From assembly GCA_019241495.1 (NCBI GenBank), contig JAFAWZ010000292.1, positions 1-36,267 of the forward strand: a DNA stretch of 36,267 nt. The letters are read 5' to 3'. Under the pieces are notes generated by a model. The model searched no databases and was not told the origin of the DNA. It saw nothing but the letters and a program-made list of their open reading frames with translations. A program made the translations under genes and the position numbers. Shown in pieces: positions 1 to 7,580 of this stretch. Position 1 is the stretch's first letter. Each line of letters opens with the position of its first letter. Origin of the DNA: Acidimicrobiales bacterium (GTDB lineage: Bacteria; Actinomycetota; Acidimicrobiia; Acidimicrobiales; Palsa-688).

Positions 1-1
1 G

Positions 2-2242
2 TGGGCCCACGACCAGGCGGCGCGGCGAGGAGCCGGTCACAGGGTCGAGTTCGAGATGCTGGAGGGCATGTCGCCTGCCGTGGCCGAGGCGGTGGCGGCC
101 CGTTTCGGCGCCCTCCGCCTCTATGCGCCGGTGGTGGCGCGCGGCGAGCTCGAGGCGGCCATCGCCTATCTCGTTCGCCGCCTGGATGAGAACAGCGGGG
201 CCGACAACTTCTTGGCCCATCAGTTCGGTATGGCCATCGATTCGGCTGCCTGGCGGGCCGAGGCCGACCGCTTCCGGCGGGCGGTTGCCAGGCGGGCCGA
301 ACCGCGGCCGCCGACCCGCCGCACCCAGGATCGGTCGGTTGATTTCTGGACAAAGGGTGACCATTTCTCCAACCAGCCCGACACGGACTTCACCCGCCCT
401 GCCAATCGACGGTGGGTCCGGGACTGGCTGACGCGGGTGAACGACGAGGGCCTGCCCGAGTACCGGCCGGTGGTGGCCGGCTCGGCGACCGGGGAGCCGG
501 CCGGCGAGGTCGGGGTGGACCCCAGCCGGTCGGGTGCCCCCGCCTACCGGTGGGCATCAGCGTCGGTCGACACGGTCGAGGCGGCCGTCGCCGCGGCCCG
601 GCTCGGTCAGGACGGCTGGGCCGGCCGCTCGCCGGCCGAGCGCCGGGAGGTGCTGCGCAATGCGGCCCGGGAGCTGTCCCGGGCCCGCGGCCGGCTGCTG
701 GCCGTGATGGCCGTCGAAGCGGGAAAGACCGTCCGCCAGGGTGATACCGAGGTCTCCGAGGCGGTCGACTTCGCGCTTTACTACGGAGAGCACATCCCTG
801 AGCCAGCGACGGGGTTCCGACCCTACGGCACGGTGGTGGTGGTGCCGCCGTGGAACTTCCCGTTGTCCATACCGGCGGGCGGCGTCCTCGCCGCGCTGGC
901 GGCCGGGAACACCGTCATCCTGAAGCCCGCACCGGAGACGGTGGCGGTGGCCGCCGAGCTGGCGCGGGTCCTGTGGGCCGCCGGCGTGCCCCCGGCTGCC
1001 CTCCACTTCGTGCCGTGCGTGGACGGCGACGCCAGCGGGCGTCTGATCACCCACCCCGATGTCGATGCGGTGGTGCTGACCGGGTCGTGGGACACCGCCC
1101 GCATGTTCCTCGAATGGAGGCCCACCCTGAACCTCCATGCCGAGACCAGCGGGAAGAACGCCATGGTTGTCACCGCCACCGCCGATCCTGACGAGGCCAT
1201 CGCCGATCTGGTGGCCTCCGCGTTCGGCCACGCCGGGCAGAAGTGCTCGGCCGCCAGCCTGGCCATCTTGGAGGCGGCGGTGTTCGACGACTCTCGTTTC
1301 TTGCGCCGGCTGGTCGACGCGGTGGAGAGCCTGCGAGTAGGACCGGCTCCCATCCCCTCCACCGTGATGGGGCCGCTCATCCGCCCTCCCGGAGGAGCTC
1401 TAGAGCGAGCGCTGCGCCACCTGGACGCCGGCGAGCGGTGGTTGGTGCCCCCCCGCCCGCTCGACGCTTCGGGCTACCTGTGGAAGCCCGGGGTCAAGGT
1501 CGGCGTGGAGCCCGGCTCGAGCTTTCACCAGACGGAGTGCTTCGGTCCCGTCCTCGGCGTGATGCGCGCCGCCGATCTCGACCAGGCGGTGGCCTGGCAG
1601 AACGCCACGCCCTACGGCCTGACCGCCGGCCTGCAGGCCCTGGACCCGGCCGAGATCGACCATTGGCGGGAGCGGGCCGAAGCCGGAAACCTGTACGTCA
1701 ACCGGGGCATGACCGGGGCCATGGTCAGGCGCCAACCGTTCGGGGGTTGGAAGCGGTCGGTGGTCGGTGCCGGCGCCAAAGCGGGCGGGCCCAACTACGT
1801 GGCCAGCCTGGGGACCTGGCCGGTGGCCGGCCCTCGGGATCCACGGCCCGCCTGGCCGTCTCTTGACCCGCCGAGCGACCCGAGCGGTCTGCGGGCCGAG
1901 TCGAACGTGTTCCGGTACCGGCCCCTGCGGCGCGTCGCCCTGTACGGCCACGACGCGCGGGCCGCGGCCGCGGCCCGCGCCCTCGGCGTCGACCTGGTCG
2001 AGATCGGCCGCATCGAGCAGGTCCCGGCTACGGGCGCCGACAAGCTGCGCCTCCTCGGCCATCTGGACGACGGCGTCTTGCGGGCCGCCCATCGGACCGG
2101 CCTGTGGGTCGACAGCACCCCTGTGTCCGCCGATCCCAAGCGAGAGCTGCTGCGCTGGGTGCGTGAACAGGCCCTCAGCGAGAGCCGGCACCGCCACGGG
2201 AACGTGACGCGCCGCCGGCCCGGGCTACTCGCCCGTCCATGA
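2..2242 (+). CDS. putA: Bifunctional proline dehydrogenase / L-glutamate gamma-semialdehyde dehydrogenase, 3' part
   Basis: The gene enters from the left edge, so its true start is outside the window. It oxidises proline to glutamate in two steps. The first ~70 codons carry the C-terminal end of the FAD-binding proline dehydrogenase barrel (EFEMLEGM, then LYAPVV, then RRLDENSGADNFL). A linker leads into a complete NAD-dependent aldehyde dehydrogenase domain: PPWNFP near position 850, the catalytic-base motif ETSGKN near 1142 and the nucleophile motif GHAGQKCS near 1230, with FGPVLGVM near 1545. The tail with NVFRYRPL is typical of PutA proteins. Many actinobacteria keep the two enzymes on separate genes, so the fusion is notable. 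The stop overlaps the next start as ATGA. Confidence 0.93.
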   Translation, partial: WAHDQAARRGAGHRVEFEMLEGMSPAVAEAVAARFGALRLYAPVVARGELEAAIAYLVRRLDENSGADNFLAHQFGMAIDSAAWRAEADRFRRAVARRAEPRPPTRRTQDRSVDFWTKGDHFSNQPDTDFTRPANRRWVRDWLTRVNDEGLPEYRPVVAGSATGEPAGEVGVDPSRSGAPAYRWASASVDTVEAAVAAARLGQDGWAGRSPAERREVLRNAARELSRARGRLLAVMAVEAGKTVRQGDTEVSEAVDFALYYGEHIPEPATGFRPYGTVVVVPPWNFPLSIPAGGVLAALAAGNTVILKPAPETVAVAAELARVLWAAGVPPAALHFVPCVDGDASGRLITHPDVDAVVLTGSWDTARMFLEWRPTLNLHAETSGKNAMVVTATADPDEAIADLVASAFGHAGQKCSAASLAILEAAVFDDSRFLRRLVDAVESLRVGPAPIPSTVMGPLIRPPGGALERALRHLDAGERWLVPPRPLDASGYLWKPGVKVGVEPGSSFHQTECFGPVLGVMRAADLDQAVAWQNATPYGLTAGLQALDPAEIDHWRERAEAGNLYVNRGMTGAMVRRQPFGGWKRSVVGAGAKAGGPNYVASLGTWPVAGPRDPRPAWPSLDPPSDPSGLRAESNVFRYRPLRRVALYGHDARAAAAARALGVDLVEIGRIEQVPATGADKLRLLGHLDDGVLRAAHRTGLWVDSTPVSADPKRELLRWVREQALSESRHRHGNVTRRRPGLLARP

Positions 2243-2766
2243 CCCTCCTCCACACCGTGCGGGCCGCGGTCGTGGCCCGCCGGCCGGTGGACGGTCGAGA
2301 GGCGCGATCGCGCCACCAGATGCTGGTGGCGCTGGGCCGTTTGGCCCAGCCGTTCGATCGCGACGCCGACCTCACTCACGTGACCGGGTCGGCCGTGGTC
2401 CTCGGGCCGGCCGGTGTGCTGCTCCACCGCCACAAGCGCCTCGGCCTGTGGTTGCAGCCGGGTGGCCATCTCGAAGCGGGGGAGACCCCATGGGACGCGG
2501 CCCGGCGCGAGGCGGAGGAGGAGACCGGATTGTGCTTCGAGCCGTGGCCGGCCCCGCCGTCCCTGCTGCACCTCGACGTCCATGCCGGGGGCCGGGGCCA
2601 CACCCACCTCGACCTGCGCTACCTGCTCGAGGTGTCAGGTGACGACACGCCCAGGCCGCCCGGCGACGAAAGCCAGGACGTGCGCTGGTTCACCTGGCCC
2701 GACGCGCTGGCCCGGGCCGATCCGGGCCTCTCGGGCCTGCTTCGCCACCTCGTGGGCCACGTTTAG
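2239..2766 (+). CDS. Nudix hydrolase
   Basis: A 175-residue protein that should hydrolyse a nucleoside diphosphate linked to another group; the substrate cannot be read from sequence. A full Nudix box matching Gx5Ex7REUxEExGU is present (GHLEAGE, then REAEEETGL) at about residues 75-97, preceded by the usual strand VVLGPAGVLLHRHK. The ~50-residue N-terminal segment before the fold is short and helical. The ATG at 2239 shares ATGA with the putA stop, which strongly fixes the start and implies translational coupling. Why a Nudix enzyme is coupled to proline catabolism is unclear; house-cleaning of a damaged nucleotide or NAD(H)-type substrate is only a guess. Confidence 0.88.
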   Translation: MTLLHTVRAAVVARRPVDGREARSRHQMLVALGRLAQPFDRDADLTHVTGSAVVLGPAGVLLHRHKRLGLWLQPGGHLEAGETPWDAARREAEEETGLCFEPWPAPPSLLHLDVHAGGRGHTHLDLRYLLEVSGDDTPRPPGDESQDVRWFTWPDALARADPGLSGLLRHLVGHV

Positions 2767-2767
2767 C

Positions 2768-2909
2768 GCCCGCCACAGGACTGGCTTGGACGAAGAGGAG
2801 GCGGCGGCACTCGCGATGTGCCAGGGTTGCCGAGCCCTATCAGGAGATTTTCGATCGAAAGAACAGTGCCGCCGCCCCCCTCTTCGTTTACTCAGGTCCT
2901 GTGGCGGGC
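2768..2909. repeat. 142-bp inverted-repeat element between convergent genes
   Basis: The two ends are inverted copies about 44 bases long. The outer part, GCCCGCCACAGGAC at 2768-2781, matches the complement of 2896-2909 exactly. The inner part, ACGAAGAGG-(A/GG)-GGCGGCGGCACT at about 2790-2811, matches the complement of about 2862-2884 with one base inserted and one changed. The centre carries the palindrome TTTCGATCGAAA. It fills the space between the Nudix stop (2764-2766) and the tesB stop (2912-2914), so it could act as a two-way terminator or be a non-autonomous mobile element. Confidence 0.75.
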
Positions 2910-2911
2910 AC

Positions 2912-3697
2912 TTAGGCTGCCTGGACGGGCCGGAGGAGCACCTCCTGGGCCACCGTGGCCAGGTGGGTGCCGTCGGGGGTGTACACCTGGCCTATGGCCA
3001 GGCCACGCGGGGTACCGACGCCTTCGCAGTGGAAGTCGTGGAGCTGCCAGTCGTTACCGCAGACCGCTCCGTCGCCGCTCGCGATGGGCCGGTGGAACCA
3101 GATGGCGTGATCCAGGCTGGTGCTCTCCCAGTGCTTCCCGGTCACCCCGTCGGCGGTCTGGCGTTGCGACACGACCGCGTCGGTGGCCAGGTCGTCGGAG
3201 AGGTAGGCGAGGGCGGCCGCGGCGAGGACGGGGTCGTCGGCTGGCGCCTGGGGCACCCGCAGCCAGGCGGTGGCCCGGCCGTCCGCCTCACTGATGTAGC
3301 GGCGGTCGAAGATGGAGATCCAGCTGTCGTTGGCCATGCCGTCGGGCGGCGGGACGTCGGGGAACGGCGAGCCCAGCACGTAGCGCTCGGTCGGCTCGGC
3401 GTGGAAGGAGGCCGACATGTGGAAGATGGCACCGCGCGACTGGCGGGCGACCACGGCCCGGGTGACGAAGTTGCGCCCGTTGCGGAGCCGGTCCACGTCG
3501 AAGCGGATCGGCTCGTCGGCGTCACCCCGGCGGATGAAGTAGGCATGGAGGCTGTGGATCCCGTAGGCGGGGTCGACGGTGGCCGCCGCCGCGCCGAGGG
3601 ACTGGGCCACGATCTGGCCGCCGAACAACCCGCCCCACGGGTAGCGCGGACCCCTCGCGATGTAAGAGTCGGGCTCGCGCTCGTTGAGCGTCATCAT
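2912..3697 (-). CDS. tesB: Acyl-CoA thioesterase II
   Basis: A double-hotdog thioesterase that hydrolyses acyl-CoA to free acid and CoA. The N-terminal hotdog motif GGLFGGQIVAQSL, then HSLHAYFIRRGD, and VDRLRNGRNFVTRAV are characteristic of the TesB family. The C-terminal half contains LDHAIWFHRP followed by a conserved aspartate-containing strand. Length (261 aa) is slightly short for the family (~285). The frame stays open upstream for 15 codons to the stop of the previous gene and reads GFLEMMTLNERE as homologues do, but offers no ATG, GTG or TTG there, so the start is set at the ATG at 3697 (a second ATG follows). It is the last gene of a minus-strand cluster with the zinc-ribbon gene. 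Confidence 0.88.
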   Translation of the reverse strand: MMTLNEREPDSYIARGPRYPWGGLFGGQIVAQSLGAAAATVDPAYGIHSLHAYFIRRGDADEPIRFDVDRLRNGRNFVTRAVVARQSRGAIFHMSASFHAEPTERYVLGSPFPDVPPPDGMANDSWISIFDRRYISEADGRATAWLRVPQAPADDPVLAAAALAYLSDDLATDAVVSQRQTADGVTGKHWESTSLDHAIWFHRPIASGDGAVCGNDWQLHDFHCEGVGTPRGLAIGQVYTPDGTHLATVAQEVLLRPVQAA

Positions 3698-3739
3698 CTC
3701 GAGGAAGCCGGTCCTCGCGGGTGCCTGATCGGGGATCGG

Positions 3740-3943
3740 TCAGTCCTTGGTGGCTACATGGTTGGGAACCACGTGCAAGGCCGGCTCGAAGCGTCCGACC
3801 TCCAGGTCGGCCGCATCACGCCTCTGGGCCGCCACGAGCTCGTCGCGGCAGGCGCGGCACGGTCCCCAGAAGCGCTCGGTGACTGTGCCGCCGCAACGCG
3901 GGCAGTCGAACTCCTCGACGTCGAGCTCTCCGGAGGTGGGCAC
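3740..3943 (-). CDS. Small zinc-ribbon protein, 67 aa
   Basis: A short protein with two CxxC knuckles (CPRC at residues 14-17 and CRAC at 29-32), the layout of a structural zinc ribbon, followed by a charged helix and a conserved-looking tail. The start is the GTG at 3943, six bases after a TACCAT -10 box, so translation is probably leaderless. It lies 28 bases after the Rpf-like gene and 42 bases before the likely tesB start. Function unknown; such proteins may bind nucleic acid or protein. The frame is open further upstream, but that part overlaps the previous gene and looks like shadow sequence. Confidence 0.72.
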   Translation of the reverse strand: MPTSGELDVEEFDCPRCGGTVTERFWGPCRACRDELVAAQRRDAADLEVGRFEPALHVVPNHVATKD

Positions 3944-3949
3944 GGGTAG

Positions 3950-3955
3950 ATGGTA
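3950..3955 (-). promoter_or_regulatory. -10 box TACCAT for leaderless zinc-ribbon gene
   Basis: TANNNT hexamer on the minus strand, six bases before the GTG at 3943. No Shine-Dalgarno sequence is present. Confidence 0.5.
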
Positions 3956-3971
3956 GGCCGGGTCAGCTCTC

Positions 3972-4982
3972 TCAGGTGAGGCCCAGCGCTGCCGCGCAAG
4001 CCGGCCATTGGCCCCACCCGGCCTCGGCCTGGAGCTTCTGGGCCGCCTCGTCCTGCATACCGGGCGGCTCCTGGTCGGGGCGGCCCGGGAAGCCGAGGTT
4101 GTTCCAGGTGTCGGGGCTGAACTGGTAGGCGCCGTAGAACCCGTTGCCGGTGTTGGCCTGGTAGTTGTCACCCGACTCGCATTGGCGCAGCTGGAGCCAT
4201 ACCCCTCCCGCCCCGCCGTTGTCGGCGGGGGGAGGAGGCGGGGCCGGCGAGACCAGAGTCTGCACGGTGCTCACCAGCCCGTTGTTGACCGGGGCGCCCT
4301 GGGAGGGGGGAGAGGTCCGGGTCTGCTGGATCGCGGTCTGGGCCGCTTTGGCGTCGGCTTCGGCCCGGGCGGCCAACAGCTCGGAAAGTTGGGACTGGAC
4401 GGCGTCGAGCTGGGCCTGCACCGTCTCGGCCTCGCCGAGGGCGGCCTGGCGGGCCGCGTCGGCGGCTCGCACCGCCGCCTGACTGGCCCGTAGCTCCGAA
4501 TCTAGGGCGGCCGAAGCGGCGGCGATGTTCGCCACTTGGGCCCGGTACTGGTCGACCACCTCGCTCACGTCGCCGGCTGCGATCTGGAGGTACTCGGCCC
4601 GCACCGCCGGGTCCTCGGTACCCCCCAATCTCCGGCTGCCACTGGGAGCGTTCGATGCATTTCCCGTGTAGCCGTTGATGGCGTCCTCACGCAGGGCCTG
4701 GCGGGTGGTGTCGAGCTGGCTCTGGAACCGGGCCAACTGGGCGTGCCCGGCCGCCACCTGCTGAGTGAGCGATGCCGCCTGGGTGCTGGCCTGGTCGTAG
4801 GCGAGCGTGAGCTGGCGGATGTGGGCGGCGCCGGCCGCAGCCTGAACCTGCAGAGCTTGTAGCTGGGTCCTGGTCAGGCTGATCTGGTCGGCCCGGGCCG
4901 CACCGGCCACGGGCCAAGTGGCCGCGCCGAAGCAGACAACGGCGACAGTTAAGCCCGCCATCGTCTGCTCTACGGAACGCAC
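3972..4982 (-). CDS. Secreted coiled-coil protein with C-terminal Rpf/transglycosylase-like domain
   Basis: The N-terminus is a signal peptide (hydrophobic AGLTVAVVCFGAATW, cleavage likely near GAARA-DQ). Residues ~30-225 are Ala/Gln/Leu-rich coiled coil, as in CwlO/PcsB-type peptidoglycan hydrolases regulated by FtsEX. A Pro-rich linker follows. The last ~75 residues form a resuscitation-promoting-factor-like transglycosylase domain: WLQLRQCESGDNY with the catalytic glutamate, GFYGAYQFSPDTWNNLGF, and a second Cys in WPACAAALG. It probably cleaves peptidoglycan glycan strands at the cell wall. Start chosen as GTG 4982, which adds a positively charged n-region; ATG 4961 is an alternative, and the frame stays open far upstream. 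Confidence 0.85.
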   Translation of the reverse strand: MRSVEQTMAGLTVAVVCFGAATWPVAGAARADQISLTRTQLQALQVQAAAGAAHIRQLTLAYDQASTQAASLTQQVAAGHAQLARFQSQLDTTRQALREDAINGYTGNASNAPSGSRRLGGTEDPAVRAEYLQIAAGDVSEVVDQYRAQVANIAAASAALDSELRASQAAVRAADAARQAALGEAETVQAQLDAVQSQLSELLAARAEADAKAAQTAIQQTRTSPPSQGAPVNNGLVSTVQTLVSPAPPPPPADNGGAGGVWLQLRQCESGDNYQANTGNGFYGAYQFSPDTWNNLGFPGRPDQEPPGMQDEAAQKLQAEAGWGQWPACAAALGLT

Positions 4983-5065
4983 CCCCACTCTTCGAGACGG
5001 CGAAGGATTACCTGTCGGGGAGTCCGCCCGCACCAGCTTGGCGACGTGGAACAAGACGGGTCGAG

Positions 5066-5093
5066 ACCCTAGCCGACGGTTCCGGGACGTCAA
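5066..5093 (-). promoter_or_regulatory. Sigma70-type promoter for the Rpf-like gene
   Basis: On the minus strand TTGACG (5093-5088) and TAGGGT (5071-5066) are separated by 16 bases. The predicted transcript would have a ~75-base leader before GTG 4982. No known riboswitch was recognised in the leader. Confidence 0.6.
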
Positions 5094-5177
5094 AACGGGA
5101 GAGGCCCATGACCGCCCAGAGTGGTCGCTGGCGTGGTCGATTTGCCAGCCCGGCGCATAGTCGGTAGTCCAGATCGG

Positions 5178-6344
5178 GTGAGCCGTGCCCAGCCCCACCT
5201 GGTCGCCCGCCTGCAAGGCCTGGGGACCACGATCTTCGCCGAGATGTCCGCCCTGGCCGAGGCGACCGGTTCGATCAACCTGGGGCAGGGATTTCCCGAC
5301 ACCGACGGCCCGCCCGAGGTAGCCGAGGCGGCCGTCGCAGCCATCCGCACGGGCGTCAACCAGTACCCGCCCGGTCCGGGATCAGCCGATCTGCGAGCGG
5401 CCGTTGCCGAGCACCAGCTCCGGTTCTACGGCATCGAGCTGGATCCCGCCTCGCAGGTGCTCGTGACCGCCGGGGCGACCGAGGCGATAACCGCCGCTGT
5501 GCTGGCCCTCTGCGAGGTGGGCGACGAGGTGATCGCGTTCGAGCCGTTCTACGACTCGTACCCGGCCGCCGTCGCCCTGGCCGGGGCGCAGCTGCGGACC
5601 GTCCCCCTCGAGCCGCCCGGCTGGTCGTTCGATCCGGAGCGGCTGGTCCGGGCGGTGTCCTCCAGGACCCGGCTGGTACTGCTCAACAGCCCGCACAACC
5701 CGACCGGCAAGGTGTTCTCGCCCGCCGAGCTGGACGCCATCGCCGAGGTGTGCGTCGCCCGCGACCTCATCGCGCTCACCGACGAGGTCTACGAGCACCT
5801 CGTCTTCGACGGGCACCATCTGCCTTTGTCGTCGCGGCCTGGCATGGCCGAGCGCACCATCGCGGTCTCGAGCGCGGGCAAGACCTTCTCCTTCACCGGT
5901 TGGAAGATCGGCTGGGTGACCGGGCCGGAGCCGTTGTTGAACGCGGTGCGGACCGTCAAGCAGTTCCTGACCTATGTCAACGGGGCGCCCTTCCAGCCGG
6001 CGGTCGCGACCGGGTTGAGGCTGGGCGACGGCTATTTCTCGGCCGCCGCCCAGGCCCTCCGGCAGCGGCGGGACCGGCTGGAAGCGGGCCTGTCCGCCTC
6101 CGGATTCGCCGTGCACGTGCCGGCCGCCACCTACTTCGCCATGGCCGACGCCAGCCCGCTCGGCTACCGCGACGGTGTCCTCCTGTGCCAGGAGATGCCG
6201 AAGCGCTGCGGTGTCGTGGCCGTGCCAGCCGCCGCCTTCTATCCAGCCGCGGCAGGACCCAGCCCGCTGGTGCGCTTCGCCTTCTGCAAGCGGCCGGAGG
6301 TGCTCGACGAGGCGGTGCGCCGCCTGGCCCTCCTGGTCGGGTGA
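5178..6344 (+). CDS. dapC: PLP-dependent aminotransferase, N-succinyldiaminopimelate aminotransferase type
   Basis: A class I/II fold-type I aminotransferase. The sequence follows Mycobacterium tuberculosis DapC (Rv0858c) closely along its length: VNLGQGFPD-like INLGQGFPDTDGPP, QYPPGPG, VTAGATEAI, EPFYDSYPAAV, NSPHNPTGKV, LTDEVYEHLVF, SSAGKTFSFTGWKIGW (the lysine of SAGK binds PLP) and VRFAFCKR. In that role it makes N-succinyl-LL-2,6-diaminopimelate for lysine and peptidoglycan synthesis; related enzymes act on methionine or kynurenine, so substrate is inferred. Start set at GTG 5178 because VSRAQPHLV aligns with the N-terminus of Rv0858c; an ATG at 5121 would add 19 unconserved residues. 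Confidence 0.87.
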   Translation: MSRAQPHLVARLQGLGTTIFAEMSALAEATGSINLGQGFPDTDGPPEVAEAAVAAIRTGVNQYPPGPGSADLRAAVAEHQLRFYGIELDPASQVLVTAGATEAITAAVLALCEVGDEVIAFEPFYDSYPAAVALAGAQLRTVPLEPPGWSFDPERLVRAVSSRTRLVLLNSPHNPTGKVFSPAELDAIAEVCVARDLIALTDEVYEHLVFDGHHLPLSSRPGMAERTIAVSSAGKTFSFTGWKIGWVTGPEPLLNAVRTVKQFLTYVNGAPFQPAVATGLRLGDGYFSAAAQALRQRRDRLEAGLSASGFAVHVPAATYFAMADASPLGYRDGVLLCQEMPKRCGVVAVPAAAFYPAAAGPSPLVRFAFCKRPEVLDEAVRRLALLVG

Positions 6345-6391
6345 GACACCCGCGGTCCTTTCGGTCGCTGCCATCCCTCCAGGGGTGAGAT

Positions 6392-6457
6392 CTTTGTGAC
6401 GCGTCAACTGCACTATTTGCGGATTTCGCGTCACAAAGAGGCGAACGCGTTACAAAG
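6392..6457. promoter_or_regulatory. Three operator-like boxes upstream of crotonase gene
   Basis: CTTTGTGACGCG (6392-6403) is the exact complement of CGCGTCACAAAG (6427-6438). A third copy, CGCGTTACAAAG (6446-6457), has one change and lies 19 bases after the second; both are followed by AGG. Box 1 also includes the palindrome TGACGCGTCA (6397-6406). The arrangement resembles binding sites for a dimeric repressor, just upstream of the promoter of the 6515 gene. Confidence 0.55.
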
Positions 6458-6500
6458 AGGGTGCCCACCTCGGGTGCGGGGTTGGGTTTGACGGAACGGC

Positions 6501-6506
6501 TACGTT
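6501..6506 (+). promoter_or_regulatory. -10 box TACGTT for crotonase gene
   Basis: TANNNT hexamer eight bases before the GTG at 6515; no ribosome binding site is seen, so the transcript is probably leaderless. Confidence 0.45.
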
Positions 6507-6514
6507 GACCGGCC

Positions 6515-7300
6515 GTGCCTGAGATCTTTGGTGATGTGAGCGTCGAGCTGGGTTCTGACTTCGTGGCCGAGGTCGAGATCCACCGGCCACCCAACAACTT
6601 CTTCGACGTCCACCTGATCCGCAGCCTGGCCGATGCCTACGACAGCTTGAGCGCGGGGCGCGTCTGCCGGGCCATCGTCGTTTGCTCAGAGGGCAAGCAC
6701 TTCTGCGCCGGGGCCGATTTCAACAACGAGAGCGACGCCGAGGCCCTCCCCGAAGAGGGGGCGGGTGGGCTCTACTACGAGGCGGTCCGGATGTTCCGGG
6801 CCGAGCTGCCGGTAGTGGCCGCAGTCCAGGGCGCGGCCATCGGCGGCGGGCTGGGTGTGGCCTGCTCCGCCGACTTCCGGGTCGGCGCCCCAGAAGCGCG
6901 CTTCGCGGCCAACTTCGCCCGCCTGGGCTTTCATCAGGGCTTCGCCTTGAGCGTGACGCTGCCCCAGATCGTGGGTTCGCAGGCGGCCCTGGAGATGCTC
7001 TATACGGGCCGAAGGATCCCGGGGGCGGAGGCCCATGCTCTCGGGCTGTGCGACCGGTTGGCCGCGTCAGCAGGTACGGTGCGCTCGGAGGCACGCGCTT
7101 TCGCGACGGAGATCGCCTCGTCGGGCCCCCTCGCGGTGCGGGCCATCCGCAAGACGATGCGGGGTCATCTGGCCGACGAGGTGGCCCGCATCACCCCGCT
7201 GGAGGACGCCGAGCAGATCACGCTGCGTACCACGGAGGACTTCGCGGAAGGGACCAGGGCGAGCCTCGAGCGGCGCGAACCGGTGTTCAGGGGCGTGTAG
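6515..7300 (+). CDS. Enoyl-CoA hydratase/isomerase family protein (crotonase)
   Basis: A 261-residue crotonase-fold protein acting on an acyl-CoA thioester. The two oxyanion-hole segments are visible: GKHFCAGADF near residues 58-67 and VQGAAIGGGLGVA near 107-119. The family position of the first catalytic glutamate is occupied by a sequence reading FARLGFHQGFALSVTLPQ, without the usual glutamates of true enoyl-CoA hydratases, so the reaction may be an isomerase, hydrolase or other crotonase chemistry. The C-terminus RREPVFRG is typical of the family and is shared with the crotonase at 17240. GTG start is supported by the -10 box eight bases upstream. It sits alone between an operator-like array and a convergent gene. 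Confidence 0.88.
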   Translation: MPEIFGDVSVELGSDFVAEVEIHRPPNNFFDVHLIRSLADAYDSLSAGRVCRAIVVCSEGKHFCAGADFNNESDAEALPEEGAGGLYYEAVRMFRAELPVVAAVQGAAIGGGLGVACSADFRVGAPEARFAANFARLGFHQGFALSVTLPQIVGSQAALEMLYTGRRIPGAEAHALGLCDRLAASAGTVRSEARAFATEIASSGPLAVRAIRKTMRGHLADEVARITPLEDAEQITLRTTEDFAEGTRASLERREPVFRGV

Positions 7301-7371
7301 CGGTTACGGCCGGGCGTGAGGTAGGCGCCGCCACGCTCCGGAGGAGGGGGGCATGTGGGGCGCCCGCCGGG

Positions 7372-7539
7372 TCAGTGTAAGCGGTGGTACACGCCGTAGC
7401 CGCCGAGCAGGACGGCGCCCAACAAGAGGACGGCCATGACGATGGCGAAGATGAAATCCGCTTTGCGGGTCTTCAGCGCATAGATGCCGAGAACCTGGGC
7501 CATCACCAGCAGGGCAGCCGCGACGTAGATCAGGGTCAC
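7372..7539 (-). CDS. Small two-helix membrane protein, 55 aa
   Basis: Two hydrophobic helices (LIYVAAALLVMAQVLGIYAL and FIFAIVMAVLLLGAVLLGGY) are joined by a short basic loop KTRKAD. No function can be assigned. The start is taken as GTG 7539, directly before the first helix; a TTG at 7611 would add 24 residues and overlap the end of the NadD-like gene by 31 bases. It is the third gene of the ahcY cluster and converges on the crotonase gene. Confidence 0.55.
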   Translation of the reverse strand: MTLIYVAAALLVMAQVLGIYALKTRKADFIFAIVMAVLLLGAVLLGGYGVYHRLH

Positions 7540-7580
7540 CTGGTGGTGGGAGTCTTCCGGCCCGGCATCGGCGGGGAAGG

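Noticed and set aside
2414..3949. 511-codon plus-strand frame across nudix, the inverted repeat and tesB
   Set aside because: It is antisense to tesB and out of frame with the Nudix gene; composition is typical of shadow frames in GC-rich DNA.
4983..5065. Possible c-di-AMP (ydaO-type) riboswitch before the Rpf-like gene
   Set aside because: Such switches often precede actinobacterial rpf genes, and a CCCGACAG-like stretch is present, but the predicted leader is only ~75 bases and the conserved GGGGGA and GGGGTGAATC-type elements are missing.
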